12,597 nucleotides of DNA from Planctomycetota bacterium (GTDB lineage: Bacteria > Planctomycetota > Planctomycetia > Planctomycetales > Planctomycetaceae): assembly GCA_003669575.1 (NCBI GenBank), contig QWOR01000156.1:1-12597 (forward strand). The letters are read 5' to 3'. The translations under genes were made by a program, and so were the position numbers. Under the pieces are notes generated by a model. It was not told the DNA's origin. It worked only from the letters and a program-made list of their open reading frames with translations, and did no database searches. Of the stretch, positions 1 to 6,392 are shown piece by piece. The first letter of the stretch is position 1. Every line of letters begins with the position of its first letter.

Positions 1-681
1 AATTCGCGGATTCTGATCTACGGAGGACAAGGGAAAGACAATATCTCGTTGCCCACATCGAGTCCGCTGCCTGCCATGGTGGACGGTGGTCCCGGAAATG
101 ATTCGTTGTGGGGCGGTAACGGAAATGACTTGCTTCTGGGGGGCAATGATGATGACGAGATCTATGCCCGTGGCGGTTTAGATACCGTCTATGGTGGTCA
201 AGGAAACGACACCATCATTGGAGACGCAAGGACCCACGTGATGTTCGGCGAGGACGGCAACGACAAGATCACCGGACACGGCATTCTTGTTGGAGGTATA
301 GGCCTAGACACTCTAAGAGCCACCGGATCGCGAAATGTCCTGATTGGTGGAGAGGGTGCAGACCAGCTGTCGGCAGCGCGCGGTGGGGATCTCCTGATCG
401 GGGGGACGACGAACTTCGACACGAACAGCACAGCCCTCCAGGCGATTCTCGCGGAGTGGAGCGCCGCCATTGCGGTGAACACTCGCATCGCTCATTTGAC
501 GGGATCTCAATCAGGTGGCCTGAATGGTTCCTTCTACCTGGTGAGTGATGCCGTCCGTCCCGGAACCGTGCATAATGATTTCGCGGTCGACACGGTCATC
601 AACACGTTTGCCGAAGATTGGCTGTTGCTGTTCTCTGGTGATCGCCGGTCCAGCTTGGCGGGGATTCTGAATCACTCGTGA
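1..681 (+). CDS. RTX / hemolysin-type calcium-binding repeat protein, C-terminal part (5' end outside window)
   Basis: The frame is open from base 1 to the TGA at 679-681, giving 226 residues with no start in view, so this is the C-terminal end of a larger protein. Residues about 7-135 are glycine/aspartate-rich nonapeptide repeats of the GGxGxDxL type (for example GGQGNDTII and GGNGNDLLL), the parallel beta-roll that binds calcium in extracellular proteins. The middle copies are degenerate. The last copy reads GGDLLIGGTT and leads into a tail of about 90 residues with ALQAILAEW and GGLNGSFYL segments. I recognise this tail style from planctomycete RTX-like surface or secreted proteins. The TTG at 49 is just an internal codon. 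No catalytic domain is visible, so the function of the whole protein cannot be told; adhesion or cell-surface display is an inference. A 10-bp hairpin follows the stop codon. Confidence 0.85.
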   Translation, partial: NSRILIYGGQGKDNISLPTSSPLPAMVDGGPGNDSLWGGNGNDLLLGGNDDDEIYARGGLDTVYGGQGNDTIIGDARTHVMFGEDGNDKITGHGILVGGIGLDTLRATGSRNVLIGGEGADQLSAARGGDLLIGGTTNFDTNSTALQAILAEWSAAIAVNTRIAHLTGSQSGGLNGSFYLVSDAVRPGTVHNDFAVDTVINTFAEDWLLLFSGDRRSSLAGILNHS

Positions 682-698
682 GGTGCATGAAGGGGAAG

Positions 699-728
699 CC
701 AGAAGCATTGATGATGCTTCTGGTGAAC
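699..728 (+). terminator. Perfect 10-bp hairpin after the RTX gene, possible bidirectional terminator
   Basis: CCAGAAGCAT (699-708) and ATGCTTCTGG (714-723) are perfect inverted arms around a 5-base loop, 17 bases after the RTX stop codon. The plus-strand tail (TGAACTCTTGCTTTC) is T-rich but has no clean T run. On the minus strand the hairpin is followed by CTTCCCCTT, so it could also stop transcripts of the convergent gene ending at 795. Position and perfection support a terminator; the weak T tract lowers confidence. Confidence 0.55.
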
Positions 729-794
729 TCTTGCTTTCGCTGTTGGCAAACAAACCACTCCACAAAGCAGGGACGGTCTGTTTTTCATTTGAAG

Positions 795-1148
795 TCAGCG
801 TTTATCCGGCTGTCGTGACCAGACTTGGGGAGGTGGGACGTAGCCGGTGATCTTACTCGAATTTTTGACCCATTGGATGGTGATTTGGTCATCCCGATTT
901 CGTGTCAATAAGCCCTTAGCCTTCCTCGAAGAAGGGATAATCAGAAGTCCGCCAGTAATTGGATGCGCTTTACGGCGAATGAACTCTGTAATTGATTCAT
1001 TAGAATCCCAGATGATATCAATCTGCCCATTTGTGATGCTCCAACGACCAATGATCTCCGCACCTGGAGGGACATTCACAAGTGATTCGGGAAGTGTCGC
1101 GGGATGGGGAGCTGTCACGACCGATAATTCGCCCGAGTCTATGGCTGG
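795..1148 (-). pseudogene. Downstream half of an interrupted gene (open frame after an in-frame TGA)
   Basis: Reading leftwards from the TGA at 1151-1149, the same frame stays open for 117 codons to the TGA at 797-795. The only early start is a GTG at 1118-1116, and no Shine-Dalgarno-like sequence precedes it, so independent translation is doubtful. The product is hydrophilic, with a GRWSITNGQIDIIW segment that echoes the GRWVAIES segment of the upstream half, and it ends in a basic PDKR. Both halves therefore look like parts of one protein of about 240 residues with a GRW-type beta-strand motif, weakly reminiscent of small lipocalin-like planctomycete proteins. I do not recognise the family firmly. 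Alternatives are a real short gene started at GTG 1118, stop-codon readthrough, or a sequencing error. Confidence 0.5.
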
Positions 1149-1517
1149 TCAGGTGATTCTGATTGGGAATAGTGCACCCTTCGGGAATGCTAGACGGATG
1201 TTATGCTTGGTCCAAAGTCGTAAGCGAACTTCATGGTCCGGCTTGAACTCCATTTCGCGAATCAGCGTTGATAGCGTTTCCTCTTTCGGAACGTTTCGTT
1301 TCTCGGACTCGATCGCGACCCAGCGCCCGAGATATGACTCTTCCTCGGAGGAGAGGAGGCTGGACCACCAGACCGATCCCCAGATGGCAGTCATAATAGC
1401 TGCGAAAACAATCAAAAACGTCTTGGTTCGCCAGTGCTGCGGTTGTTGTTGGGAGGGATCCGTCTTCGAGAGCGGTTTATCCAATGGGACATTTGGCTCG
1501 CGAACTCCGGACGTCAT
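1149..1517 (-). CDS. Small membrane-anchored protein of unknown function, probably truncated by an in-frame TGA
   Basis: ATG at 1517 is preceded by a purine-rich GGGGGTG about 5 bases upstream on the minus strand, which fixes the start. The 122-residue product has a polar, Gln/Pro-rich N-terminus (1-30), one hydrophobic segment at about 33-53 preceded by basic residues (TM anchor or uncleaved signal), and a soluble C-terminal part containing LGRWVAIES and EFKPDHEV. The frame stops at TGA 1151-1149 but continues open to 797, so the intact ancestor was probably about 240 residues. It lies 88 bases downstream of the sigma-54 regulator gene in the same direction, but a perfect 8-bp hairpin between them may separate the transcripts. 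Its base composition looks more AT-rich than its neighbours. The overlapping plus-strand frame (847-1554) lacks such features and is taken as a shadow. Function unknown. Confidence 0.55.
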   Translation of the reverse strand: MTSGVREPNVPLDKPLSKTDPSQQQPQHWRTKTFLIVFAAIMTAIWGSVWWSSLLSSEEESYLGRWVAIESEKRNVPKEETLSTLIREMEFKPDHEVRLRLWTKHNIRLAFPKGALFPIRIT

Positions 1518-1537
1518 ATTACACCCCCAAGTTGCAC

Positions 1538-1562
1538 AACTCTGCCAATTCTAAGCAGAGTT
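1538..1562 (-). terminator. 8-bp perfect inverted repeat between regulator gene and small membrane protein gene
   Basis: AACTCTGC (1538-1545) and GCAGAGTT (1555-1562) form a perfect stem with a 9-base loop, 43 bases past the stop codon of the sigma-54 regulator in its direction. There is no T tract after it on the minus strand, so it is either a non-canonical terminator or a 5'-leader hairpin 20 bases upstream of the ATG at 1517. A protein-binding palindrome is also possible. Confidence 0.4.
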
Positions 1563-1605
1563 CGGCGCAATGAGGATGTCCATTGACGAGACCGCTCGAA
1601 TAGAT

Positions 1606-3003
1606 TTACGCCGAAAGCTTCTGGCGGGACGTGTACAGGTTGATTTTGTTGTACAGCGTCTTGAGGGCGATGCCGAGTTCAGCAGCAACGGCAGGCTTGT
1701 CCCCTTTGTACTTGTCGAGGGTCTGGATGATGACCTCTTCCTCGATCTGGTCGAGTGTGAGGGCCTGGGCGAAATTCGTGACCAGGAACGGACGCGTCTG
1801 AGCCCGCGACGCCTTGCCACCCACGCTGGTCGGGAGATCTTCCGCGTGGATTGTCTTACCGTCCGACAAAATCACGGCGTGCTCAATGGCATTCGCCAGT
1901 TCGCGGACGTTGCCTGGCCAGTCGTGCGCCCGTAACAGCGAGATCGTTTCTGGAGCGAGGATATCCTCGGAAACTTCCATTCGCTTCATGTGCCGGGCCA
2001 CAAGCGTGCGGGCCAGGGCTGGAATGTCTTCCTTCCGCTCACGCAAAGGAGGCAGACGGATCTCGAATGTATTCACGCGGAAGAAGAGATCCTCGCGGAA
2101 GCCGCCCTCGGCCACCATCTCCTGCAGGCTGCGATTCGTGGCACAGACGATGCGGACATCGACGTGCAGTGTCTCATTGTCGCCCACGCGGCGCAGCTCG
2201 CCCGATTCGAGGAAGCGGAGCAGCTTGACCTGCATGTGCTTGTCGAGTTCGCCCAGTTCGTCGAGGAACAGCGTCCCTCCCTTGGCGATTTCAATCAGGC
2301 CCTTGCGAGCCGTATCCGCACCCGTGAACGCCCCCTTCTTATGACCGAAGAGTTCGCTCTCGACGAGGTGTTCGGGGAGGGCTCCGCAATTCACCGCTAC
2401 GAACGGCATGTGAGAGCGGTTGCTGACTTCGTGGATGCGGCGGGCGACGAGTTCTTTACCCGTTCCCGTTTCGCCGAGGACCAGGACGTTGGAGTCGGTC
2501 GGACCGATTTTCTGAATCAGCGTTTTCACACGGTTCATCGACTGCGTTTCGCCGACGATGTCGGTCGTGCCGCGGACGGATTTGAGTTCCGACTGCAGGG
2601 CCAGCGTGCAGTTCCGTAGCCGGTGCTTCTCCACAACACGGTTCACAGCCGTTGAGATTGTGGTCAGGTTCGCGGGCTTGGGGACGAAGTCGAAGGCACC
2701 CAGATGGAGGGCCTTGATCACTTCCGGCATGCTGCCGTGCCCGGTCGAAATGATGAAGTCAGTGTCAGGAGCCACCTTTTTCAGGTGCTCGATCACGCCC
2801 CAACCGTCGACGTTGGGCATCTTCAGGTCGATGATGGCGCAATCGTACATATGCTCATCAAGGAGCGCATTTGCAGCTGCGCCGTCCTCGGCGACGGTGA
2901 CTTCGTGTCCCTGCTTCTGCAGTTCGTTCTTGATGACCAGACGGAGTCCGGGTTCATCATCCACGAACAGGATGCGAAGAGAATAGGTACTCGGGTTGCT
3001 CAC
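1606..3003 (-). CDS. NtrC-family sigma-54-dependent response regulator (REC - AAA+ - Fis HTH)
   Basis: The 465-residue protein is a bacterial enhancer-binding protein that activates sigma-54 RNA polymerase after phosphorylation by a histidine kinase. The receiver domain is at about 8-125, with acidic pair D15/D16, phospho-acceptor D59 in IIDLKMP, T87 and K109. The AAA+ domain is at about 150-385: Walker A GETGTGKE (177-184), the sigma-54 contact loop GAFTGA (224-229), Walker B ending in D248-E249 (LFLDE), and WPGNVREL (362-369). A Fis-type helix-turn-helix lies at about 434-454, ending in ALKTLYNKI. All key residues are present, so it should be functional. I chose GTG 3003 because AGGGAG lies 7 bases upstream; an ATG at 3033 has purines only immediately adjacent, and starts further up add a tail with no domain. 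No histidine kinase is adjacent, so partner and targets are unknown. It is divergent from the decarboxylase gene. Confidence 0.95.
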   Translation of the reverse strand: MSNPSTYSLRILFVDDEPGLRLVIKNELQKQGHEVTVAEDGAAANALLDEHMYDCAIIDLKMPNVDGWGVIEHLKKVAPDTDFIISTGHGSMPEVIKALHLGAFDFVPKPANLTTISTAVNRVVEKHRLRNCTLALQSELKSVRGTTDIVGETQSMNRVKTLIQKIGPTDSNVLVLGETGTGKELVARRIHEVSNRSHMPFVAVNCGALPEHLVESELFGHKKGAFTGADTARKGLIEIAKGGTLFLDELGELDKHMQVKLLRFLESGELRRVGDNETLHVDVRIVCATNRSLQEMVAEGGFREDLFFRVNTFEIRLPPLRERKEDIPALARTLVARHMKRMEVSEDILAPETISLLRAHDWPGNVRELANAIEHAVILSDGKTIHAEDLPTSVGGKASRAQTRPFLVTNFAQALTLDQIEEEVIIQTLDKYKGDKPAVAAELGIALKTLYNKINLYTSRQKLSA

Positions 3004-3010
3004 TGTGTCA

Positions 3011-3016
3011 CTCCCT
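3011..3016 (-). promoter_or_regulatory. Ribosome binding site that decides the GTG start of the sigma-54 regulator
   Basis: On the minus strand AGGGAG ends 7 bases before GTG 3003-3001. It is the only well-placed Shine-Dalgarno match among the candidate starts (GTG 3003, ATG 3033, ATG 3120). Confidence 0.6.
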
Positions 3017-3223
3017 GACGTCCGCGCCGACATCCTTGTCGACGCCACCGAATGGGGTTCGGCAGAATCGGCCACACGTTGTGGAGCGGGTTGATAACAG
3101 AAACTCGCAAAACAGAGCAACAGGAGTCGGCACGATTCGCAGCGGGAGAATCCGGCGTTACTGGATGGTCAATAATTGAACGCAAGATCCTGTGAATTCA
3201 GGGGATCGTAAGGTTTTGCAGAG

Positions 3224-3242
3224 GGACACAGATGTCACGGAT
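3224..3242 (+). repeat. Half-copy of an ACACAGAT-type intergenic repeat
   Basis: GGACACAGATGTCACGGAT (3224-3242) matches, in inverted orientation, the units at 3334-3370: GGACACAGAT is the exact reverse complement of ATCTGTGTCC at 3353-3362. Words of the ACACAGAT/CACGGAT kind recur in intergenic DNA of various bacterial genomes, so this is probably a decayed copy of a dispersed repeat. Confidence 0.45.
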
Positions 3243-3326
3243 TTAAGCATCGGTCAGCAGGATCTTCCGGGAAGTTGCGAGTAGCTGGTGATCTGAGTGC
3301 CATTAGGAATGCACCTTGTACTCTCA

Positions 3327-3379
3327 CTGCCTGATCTGTGTTCATCCTTAGAATCTGTGTCCACATATCCATCAGGCAG
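3327..3379. repeat. Palindrome-bounded element with two internal ATCTGTGT direct repeats
   Basis: CTGCCTGAT (3327-3335) and ATCAGGCAG (3371-3379) are perfect 9-bp inverted arms. Between them are two imperfect head-to-tail units of about 19 bp, each starting ATCTGTGT (3334-3352 and 3353-3371). The whole is 53 bp in a non-coding region. It looks like a short dispersed intergenic repeat or a hairpin-forming module; whether it is mobile or regulatory is not shown. Confidence 0.5.
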
Positions 3380-3519
3380 GCCCTGAGTCCTTGTGACGGC
3401 CATGTTCGATGGGGATGTCAGCAGACCGCTCCGCGACTTGCGAACTTGATGCGATCCGGGAAGATGATTGGTGGCGCGACTTTTCACTCGCCACACTGCA
3501 TTCCGACGGATGATCCCGA

Positions 3520-5007
3520 GTGAGTACCCCTGCTGAGCGATTGCAACAGTTATTCTCTCCTGGCGAGTTCGCCAGCGCGATCGATGAGGCCGCAGCGCAG
3601 CTGAAGGCCCATTTTGAACAGGTGCTCTCCGGGCAGGGACCGGTACAAAACTGGTCGCATCCCCTGGAAAAGATTGAGCGAGCCCGCCAGCGGCTCGACG
3701 AGGCTCCGGTGGACGCTCTCCCGACGCTCGACCGTATACGCTCGCTGATTGAGGAGTGCTTGCAGAACAGCCAGAACCTGCACCACTCGCACTATATCGG
3801 CCATCAGGTCCCTGGCCCACTCCCTCTGGCAGGCGTTTTCGATGCCATCGGAACGATCACGAACCAGGTGATGGCGGTGTATGAGATGGGCCCATGGGCC
3901 ACCGCGATGGAGCGGGCGTTGATCGAGCGTCTGGGAGGGGTGATCGGGTTGCCCAAGGGGGAGTTCGCAGGGCTGATTACCAGTGGCGGATCCATCGCAA
4001 ATCTGACTGCGCTGTTGACCGCCCGTAACGTCGTGCATGGGGATAGCTGGAAGGAGGGTATGGCGGCCCTGACCCACCCTCCGGTCCTGCTGGTCCAGGA
4101 GGACGCTCACTATTGCATTGCCCGTTCGGCCGGGATTCTGGGGATGGGGACGAATCAGGTCATCCGCATCGGACTCGATGACCAGCGCCGAATGTGCCCC
4201 AAAGCTCTGGAGGCTGAGCTCGCATCACTCAGCTCGCGCGGTATTCCAGTTACAGCTGTGGTCGCATGTGCCTGCGCGACACCGATCGGCGCGTTTGATC
4301 CGCTGGACGAGATCGCCGATCTGTGCGAACGGTACGGTGTGTGGTTCCATGTCGACGCAGCCCACGGAGCCGCAGCTGCTTTTAGCGAGAAGTACCGCCA
4401 TCTGGTGCAGGGATTAGGCCGGGCTGACAGCCTGATTTGCGACGCCCATAAGATGATGCATGTGCCTGCACTCTGCGCATTTGTGTTCTACAAACAGGCG
4501 AAGCATCGGTTCGCGGCCTTTCAGCAGGACGCGCCGTACCTGTTTGATCCATCCGCTCCGGGCATGGCCGACTTCGACTGTGGATTGATGACGATGGAGT
4601 GCACGAAACGGGCGGCGTCTTTCGGATTATGGGGTGTCTGGAGTACGTATGGTCCAGGTGTCTTTGCCGATCTCGTCGACGCAACATTCGGACTGGCTGT
4701 TGAAGCCTGGCAACTGATCGAGTCACAAGTTGACTTCGAGGCCCCTTACCGCCCGCAGTGCAACATCCTGGTTTACCGCTACCTGCCGCTTGGGGCAGAC
4801 ATCAGCGGTGCGAACGATATGAATCGGGAAATCCGTCGCAGGCTGATCGAATCGGGCGACTTTTATGTTTCACAGACAACGATTGGCGGCGTGGCGTATT
4901 TGCGAATGACGGTGATCAATCCGCTCACCACGATTGAGACGATCGCCCACCTGATCGAAAAGATCCGTCAAATTAGTCAGGCAGTATCGGCCAGCGTTTC
5001 CGCCTGA
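3520..5007 (+). CDS. Group II pyridoxal-5'-phosphate-dependent decarboxylase
   Basis: This 495-residue protein fits the aromatic-amino-acid / glutamate / diaminobutyrate decarboxylase superfamily (PF00282), cytoplasmic enzymes that decarboxylate an L-amino acid with PLP. Visible landmarks are TSGGSIANL (154-162) for the cofactor phosphate, H197 in DAHY (ring-stacking His), D279 in FHVDAAHG (binds the pyridine nitrogen) and K311 in DAHKMM (Schiff-base Lys). Family members usually read HVDAAyGG and DpHKW; HVDAAHGA and DAHKMM are divergent, so the substrate cannot be assigned. The length is typical. The start is GTG 3520 with only a weak purine stretch upstream; the N-terminus aligns sensibly from there. 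It appears monocistronic, with 203 bases to the next gene and no decarboxylase partner such as a transporter nearby. The divergent sigma-54 regulator could control it, but no binding site was identified. Confidence 0.9.
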   Translation: MSTPAERLQQLFSPGEFASAIDEAAAQLKAHFEQVLSGQGPVQNWSHPLEKIERARQRLDEAPVDALPTLDRIRSLIEECLQNSQNLHHSHYIGHQVPGPLPLAGVFDAIGTITNQVMAVYEMGPWATAMERALIERLGGVIGLPKGEFAGLITSGGSIANLTALLTARNVVHGDSWKEGMAALTHPPVLLVQEDAHYCIARSAGILGMGTNQVIRIGLDDQRRMCPKALEAELASLSSRGIPVTAVVACACATPIGAFDPLDEIADLCERYGVWFHVDAAHGAAAAFSEKYRHLVQGLGRADSLICDAHKMMHVPALCAFVFYKQAKHRFAAFQQDAPYLFDPSAPGMADFDCGLMTMECTKRAASFGLWGVWSTYGPGVFADLVDATFGLAVEAWQLIESQVDFEAPYRPQCNILVYRYLPLGADISGANDMNREIRRRLIESGDFYVSQTTIGGVAYLRMTVINPLTTIETIAHLIEKIRQISQAVSASVSA

Positions 5008-5210
5008 TCGGATCAGTCGTGGATAATTCCGAGCCATGTGGAAATGCAATGGAATTGAGAAGCGAGGAAGGAAGCCACTTCCCGTTCTGACGTGGGTGAC
5101 TTAGACTTTCCGCTGTTGGGGGTGTGCGACTTTGCCCTACGGGGCGAGCGATGCACATGGCCTCAACGCCAACCAGCGGAATAGCTAGCCACTGAAACAA
5201 GGGGACACCC

Positions 5211-5552
5211 GTGCAGATTCAGATCGCCTGTCGACATGGACATATTCGTGACGAAGTTCGAGAGGTCATTACGCAGAAATCTGCAAAACTCCTCACGTAT
5301 TTCGAGCGGGTCACAGCCATTGTGGTCACCATCGATCTCAAGGTCGCGGACCATGTGAAGGTGGAAATCCAAGTCGACGCCGAGCATAAGCACGACTTTG
5401 TGGCCTCGCACGAAGCTGCGGACGTGGTAGCAGCGTTTGATCAGGCCCTGCACAAGATGGAGCACCAGATCACGAAGTACAAGGAGAAGGTGCAGGATCA
5501 CCGTCGCGATCTTCCGTTAAACGAATACGCGAAGGATGATGCGACGGCCTAA
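5211..5552 (+). CDS. hpf: Ribosome hibernation promoting factor, short form (HPF/RaiA family)
   Basis: The 113-residue protein matches the RaiA/HPF fold: an N-terminal beta strand and helix (MQIQIACRHGHIRDEVREVI), a KVEIQVDAEHKHDF-like strand region, and the conserved helix DVVAAFDQALHKMEHQITKYK at about 75-95, followed by a charged tail. These factors sit in the decoding centre of the 30S subunit and inactivate or dimerise ribosomes in slow growth. It lacks the C-terminal dimerisation domain of the long form. GTG 5211 is preceded by AAGGGG with about 6 bases of spacing. It heads a run of four same-strand genes (hpf, PTS IIA, HPr, EI), 203 bases before the IIA gene. The hpf-ptsN order echoes the proteobacterial rpoN operon, where both products tie growth state to metabolism. 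Confidence 0.9.
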   Translation: MQIQIACRHGHIRDEVREVITQKSAKLLTYFERVTAIVVTIDLKVADHVKVEIQVDAEHKHDFVASHEAADVVAAFDQALHKMEHQITKYKEKVQDHRRDLPLNEYAKDDATA

Positions 5553-5604
5553 TTGGAACAGAACTGGAAATGCGGGCGATTTTCGCTGTCTGAATATTGG
5601 CGGC

Positions 5605-5635
5605 AGGGTCGAATCGGCCCTAAGATGTTGTTTTC
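5605..5635 (+). terminator. Possible weak terminator or attenuator between hpf and PTS IIA
   Basis: AGGGTCG (5605-5611) can pair with CGGCCCT (5615-5621), with one T-G pair and a 3-base loop; TTGTTTTCG follows at 5627-5635. The stem is short and the T run is offset, so read-through into the IIA gene is likely even if it is real. Confidence 0.3.
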
Positions 5636-5755
5636 GTCGAGGGTTCAATCCGGGCTGTCAGATCTCGCGGGGGGTCTACGGGCCGGTTGAACAGGTCCCT
5701 GTCGGTGTTGTAACGGAACTCGTTCTCCGACTTGGGTTTCGAGTGAGGATTGGCG

Positions 5756-6226
5756 ATGAAACTGACGGATATCGTGGCGGCTGATGCCGTGATCACAGAT
5801 CTGAAGGCCACGAACAAAGAAGAGGCCATTCGCGAGATCGTGAATTCTCTGCGTCTGGCCGGCAAGGTGGCTGCGGAACATACAGACGCGATCATTTCTG
5901 CGATCATGAAGCGAGAAGAGCTGGGCTCCACCGGGATTGGCCGCGGTGTCGCAGTTCCTCATACCAAGCATACTTCCGTCGATTCGATCGTTGCCACGGT
6001 GGCACTTTCGGTCAATGGCCTGGATTTTGCAGCACTCGATGGCGAAGACGTGCACATCATCTTCCTGCTGATCTCTCCTCCGGACCGTCCGGGCGAGCAT
6101 CTGCGGGGGCTGGAGACGATCACTCGTCACCTGAAGAGCGACGACTTCTGCAGCTTCCTGCGGCAGTCGAAGACACCTGAGCAGGTCATCGATCTGCTCA
6201 AGGAGGGAGATGAGAAGCAGTTTTGA
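5756..6226 (+). CDS. ptsN: PTS EIIA component, fructose/nitrogen type (PtsN-like)
   Basis: The 156-residue protein is a single EIIA type-2 domain, which accepts phosphate from HPr on a histidine. The active site is H69 in GRGVAVPHTK, preceded by the conserved REELGSTGIG (53-62). Length and single-domain structure match EIIA-Ntr (PtsN), a regulator, rather than the multi-domain fructose permease. ATG 5756 is chosen over the in-frame TTG at 5750 because GAGGA lies 6 bases upstream of the ATG and overlaps the TTG context. No EIIB or EIIC gene is visible in the window, so a regulatory role by phosphorylation state is inferred, as for PtsN in proteobacteria. A terminator-like hairpin follows 4 bases after its stop, with HPr and EI genes beyond it on the same strand. 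Confidence 0.92.
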   Translation: MKLTDIVAADAVITDLKATNKEEAIREIVNSLRLAGKVAAEHTDAIISAIMKREELGSTGIGRGVAVPHTKHTSVDSIVATVALSVNGLDFAALDGEDVHIIFLLISPPDRPGEHLRGLETITRHLKSDDFCSFLRQSKTPEQVIDLLKEGDEKQF

Positions 6227-6230
6227 TCCC

Positions 6231-6260
6231 GAACCCACATCGGGTTCCCTTGTCTTTCTG
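6231..6260 (+). terminator. Hairpin between PTS IIA and HPr genes, possible attenuator
   Basis: GAACCC (6231-6236) and GGGTTC (6242-6247) form a perfect 6-bp stem with a 5-base loop, starting 4 bases after the IIA stop codon, followed by the pyrimidine-rich CCTTGTCTTTCTG. This could partly terminate transcription and set IIA levels above HPr and EI. Confidence 0.4.
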
Positions 6261-6392
6261 TGATGAAACGGGTGCATTTCGCACCGCAAGTTTGACTCCC
6301 GGGCTCACGGTAGCGTGCGGCTCAGGAGATCACGGACAAGAAAGAGCAAGGGGAATTTCGTGTTGACCTTCGTCAGAGGAGAGAAGCCAGCC

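Larger units (their letters stand above)
3004..3519. other. Divergent intergenic region with no supported gene
   Basis: About 515 bases separate the divergent regulator and decarboxylase genes. Frames here are short or are antisense extensions, and none shows a recognisable protein. It should hold both promoters, but I could not identify convincing ones. It contains a repeat-like element (3327-3379) and a related inverted half-copy (3224-3242), listed separately. A partial sigma-54-like TGGCGCG at 3472 lacks the -12 GC. Confidence 0.6.

Noticed and set aside
1119..1151. Selenocysteine recoding of the in-frame TGA
   Set aside because: No convincing SECIS-like hairpin follows the TGA and the protein does not resemble a known selenoprotein.
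847..1554. Plus-strand open frame of 235 codons opposite the small membrane protein gene
   Set aside because: It shows no domain, signal or ribosome binding site, while the minus-strand reading has a good ribosome binding site and a clear membrane segment.
1990..2619. 209-codon plus-strand frame opposite the sigma-54 regulator
   Set aside because: Shadow of the AAA+ domain coding sequence; no family resemblance.
3091..3120. Possible sigma-70 promoter for the regulator on the minus strand (TTGCTC, 18 bases, TATCAA)
   Set aside because: Both boxes are weak matches, as expected by chance in a region of this size.
3472..3487. Sigma-54-like promoter TGGCGCGACTTTTCA upstream of the decarboxylase
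   Set aside because: The -24 half is good but the -12 half lacks the essential GC at the right spacing.
5002..5018. CTGATCGGATCAG palindrome at the decarboxylase stop codon as terminator
   Set aside because: The centre is one base, so a hairpin would keep only about 4 pairs, and no T run follows.
5638..5655. GGTTCAATCC resembling a tRNA T-arm
   Set aside because: The flanking 5-bp stem does not form and no acceptor, D or anticodon arms are present.
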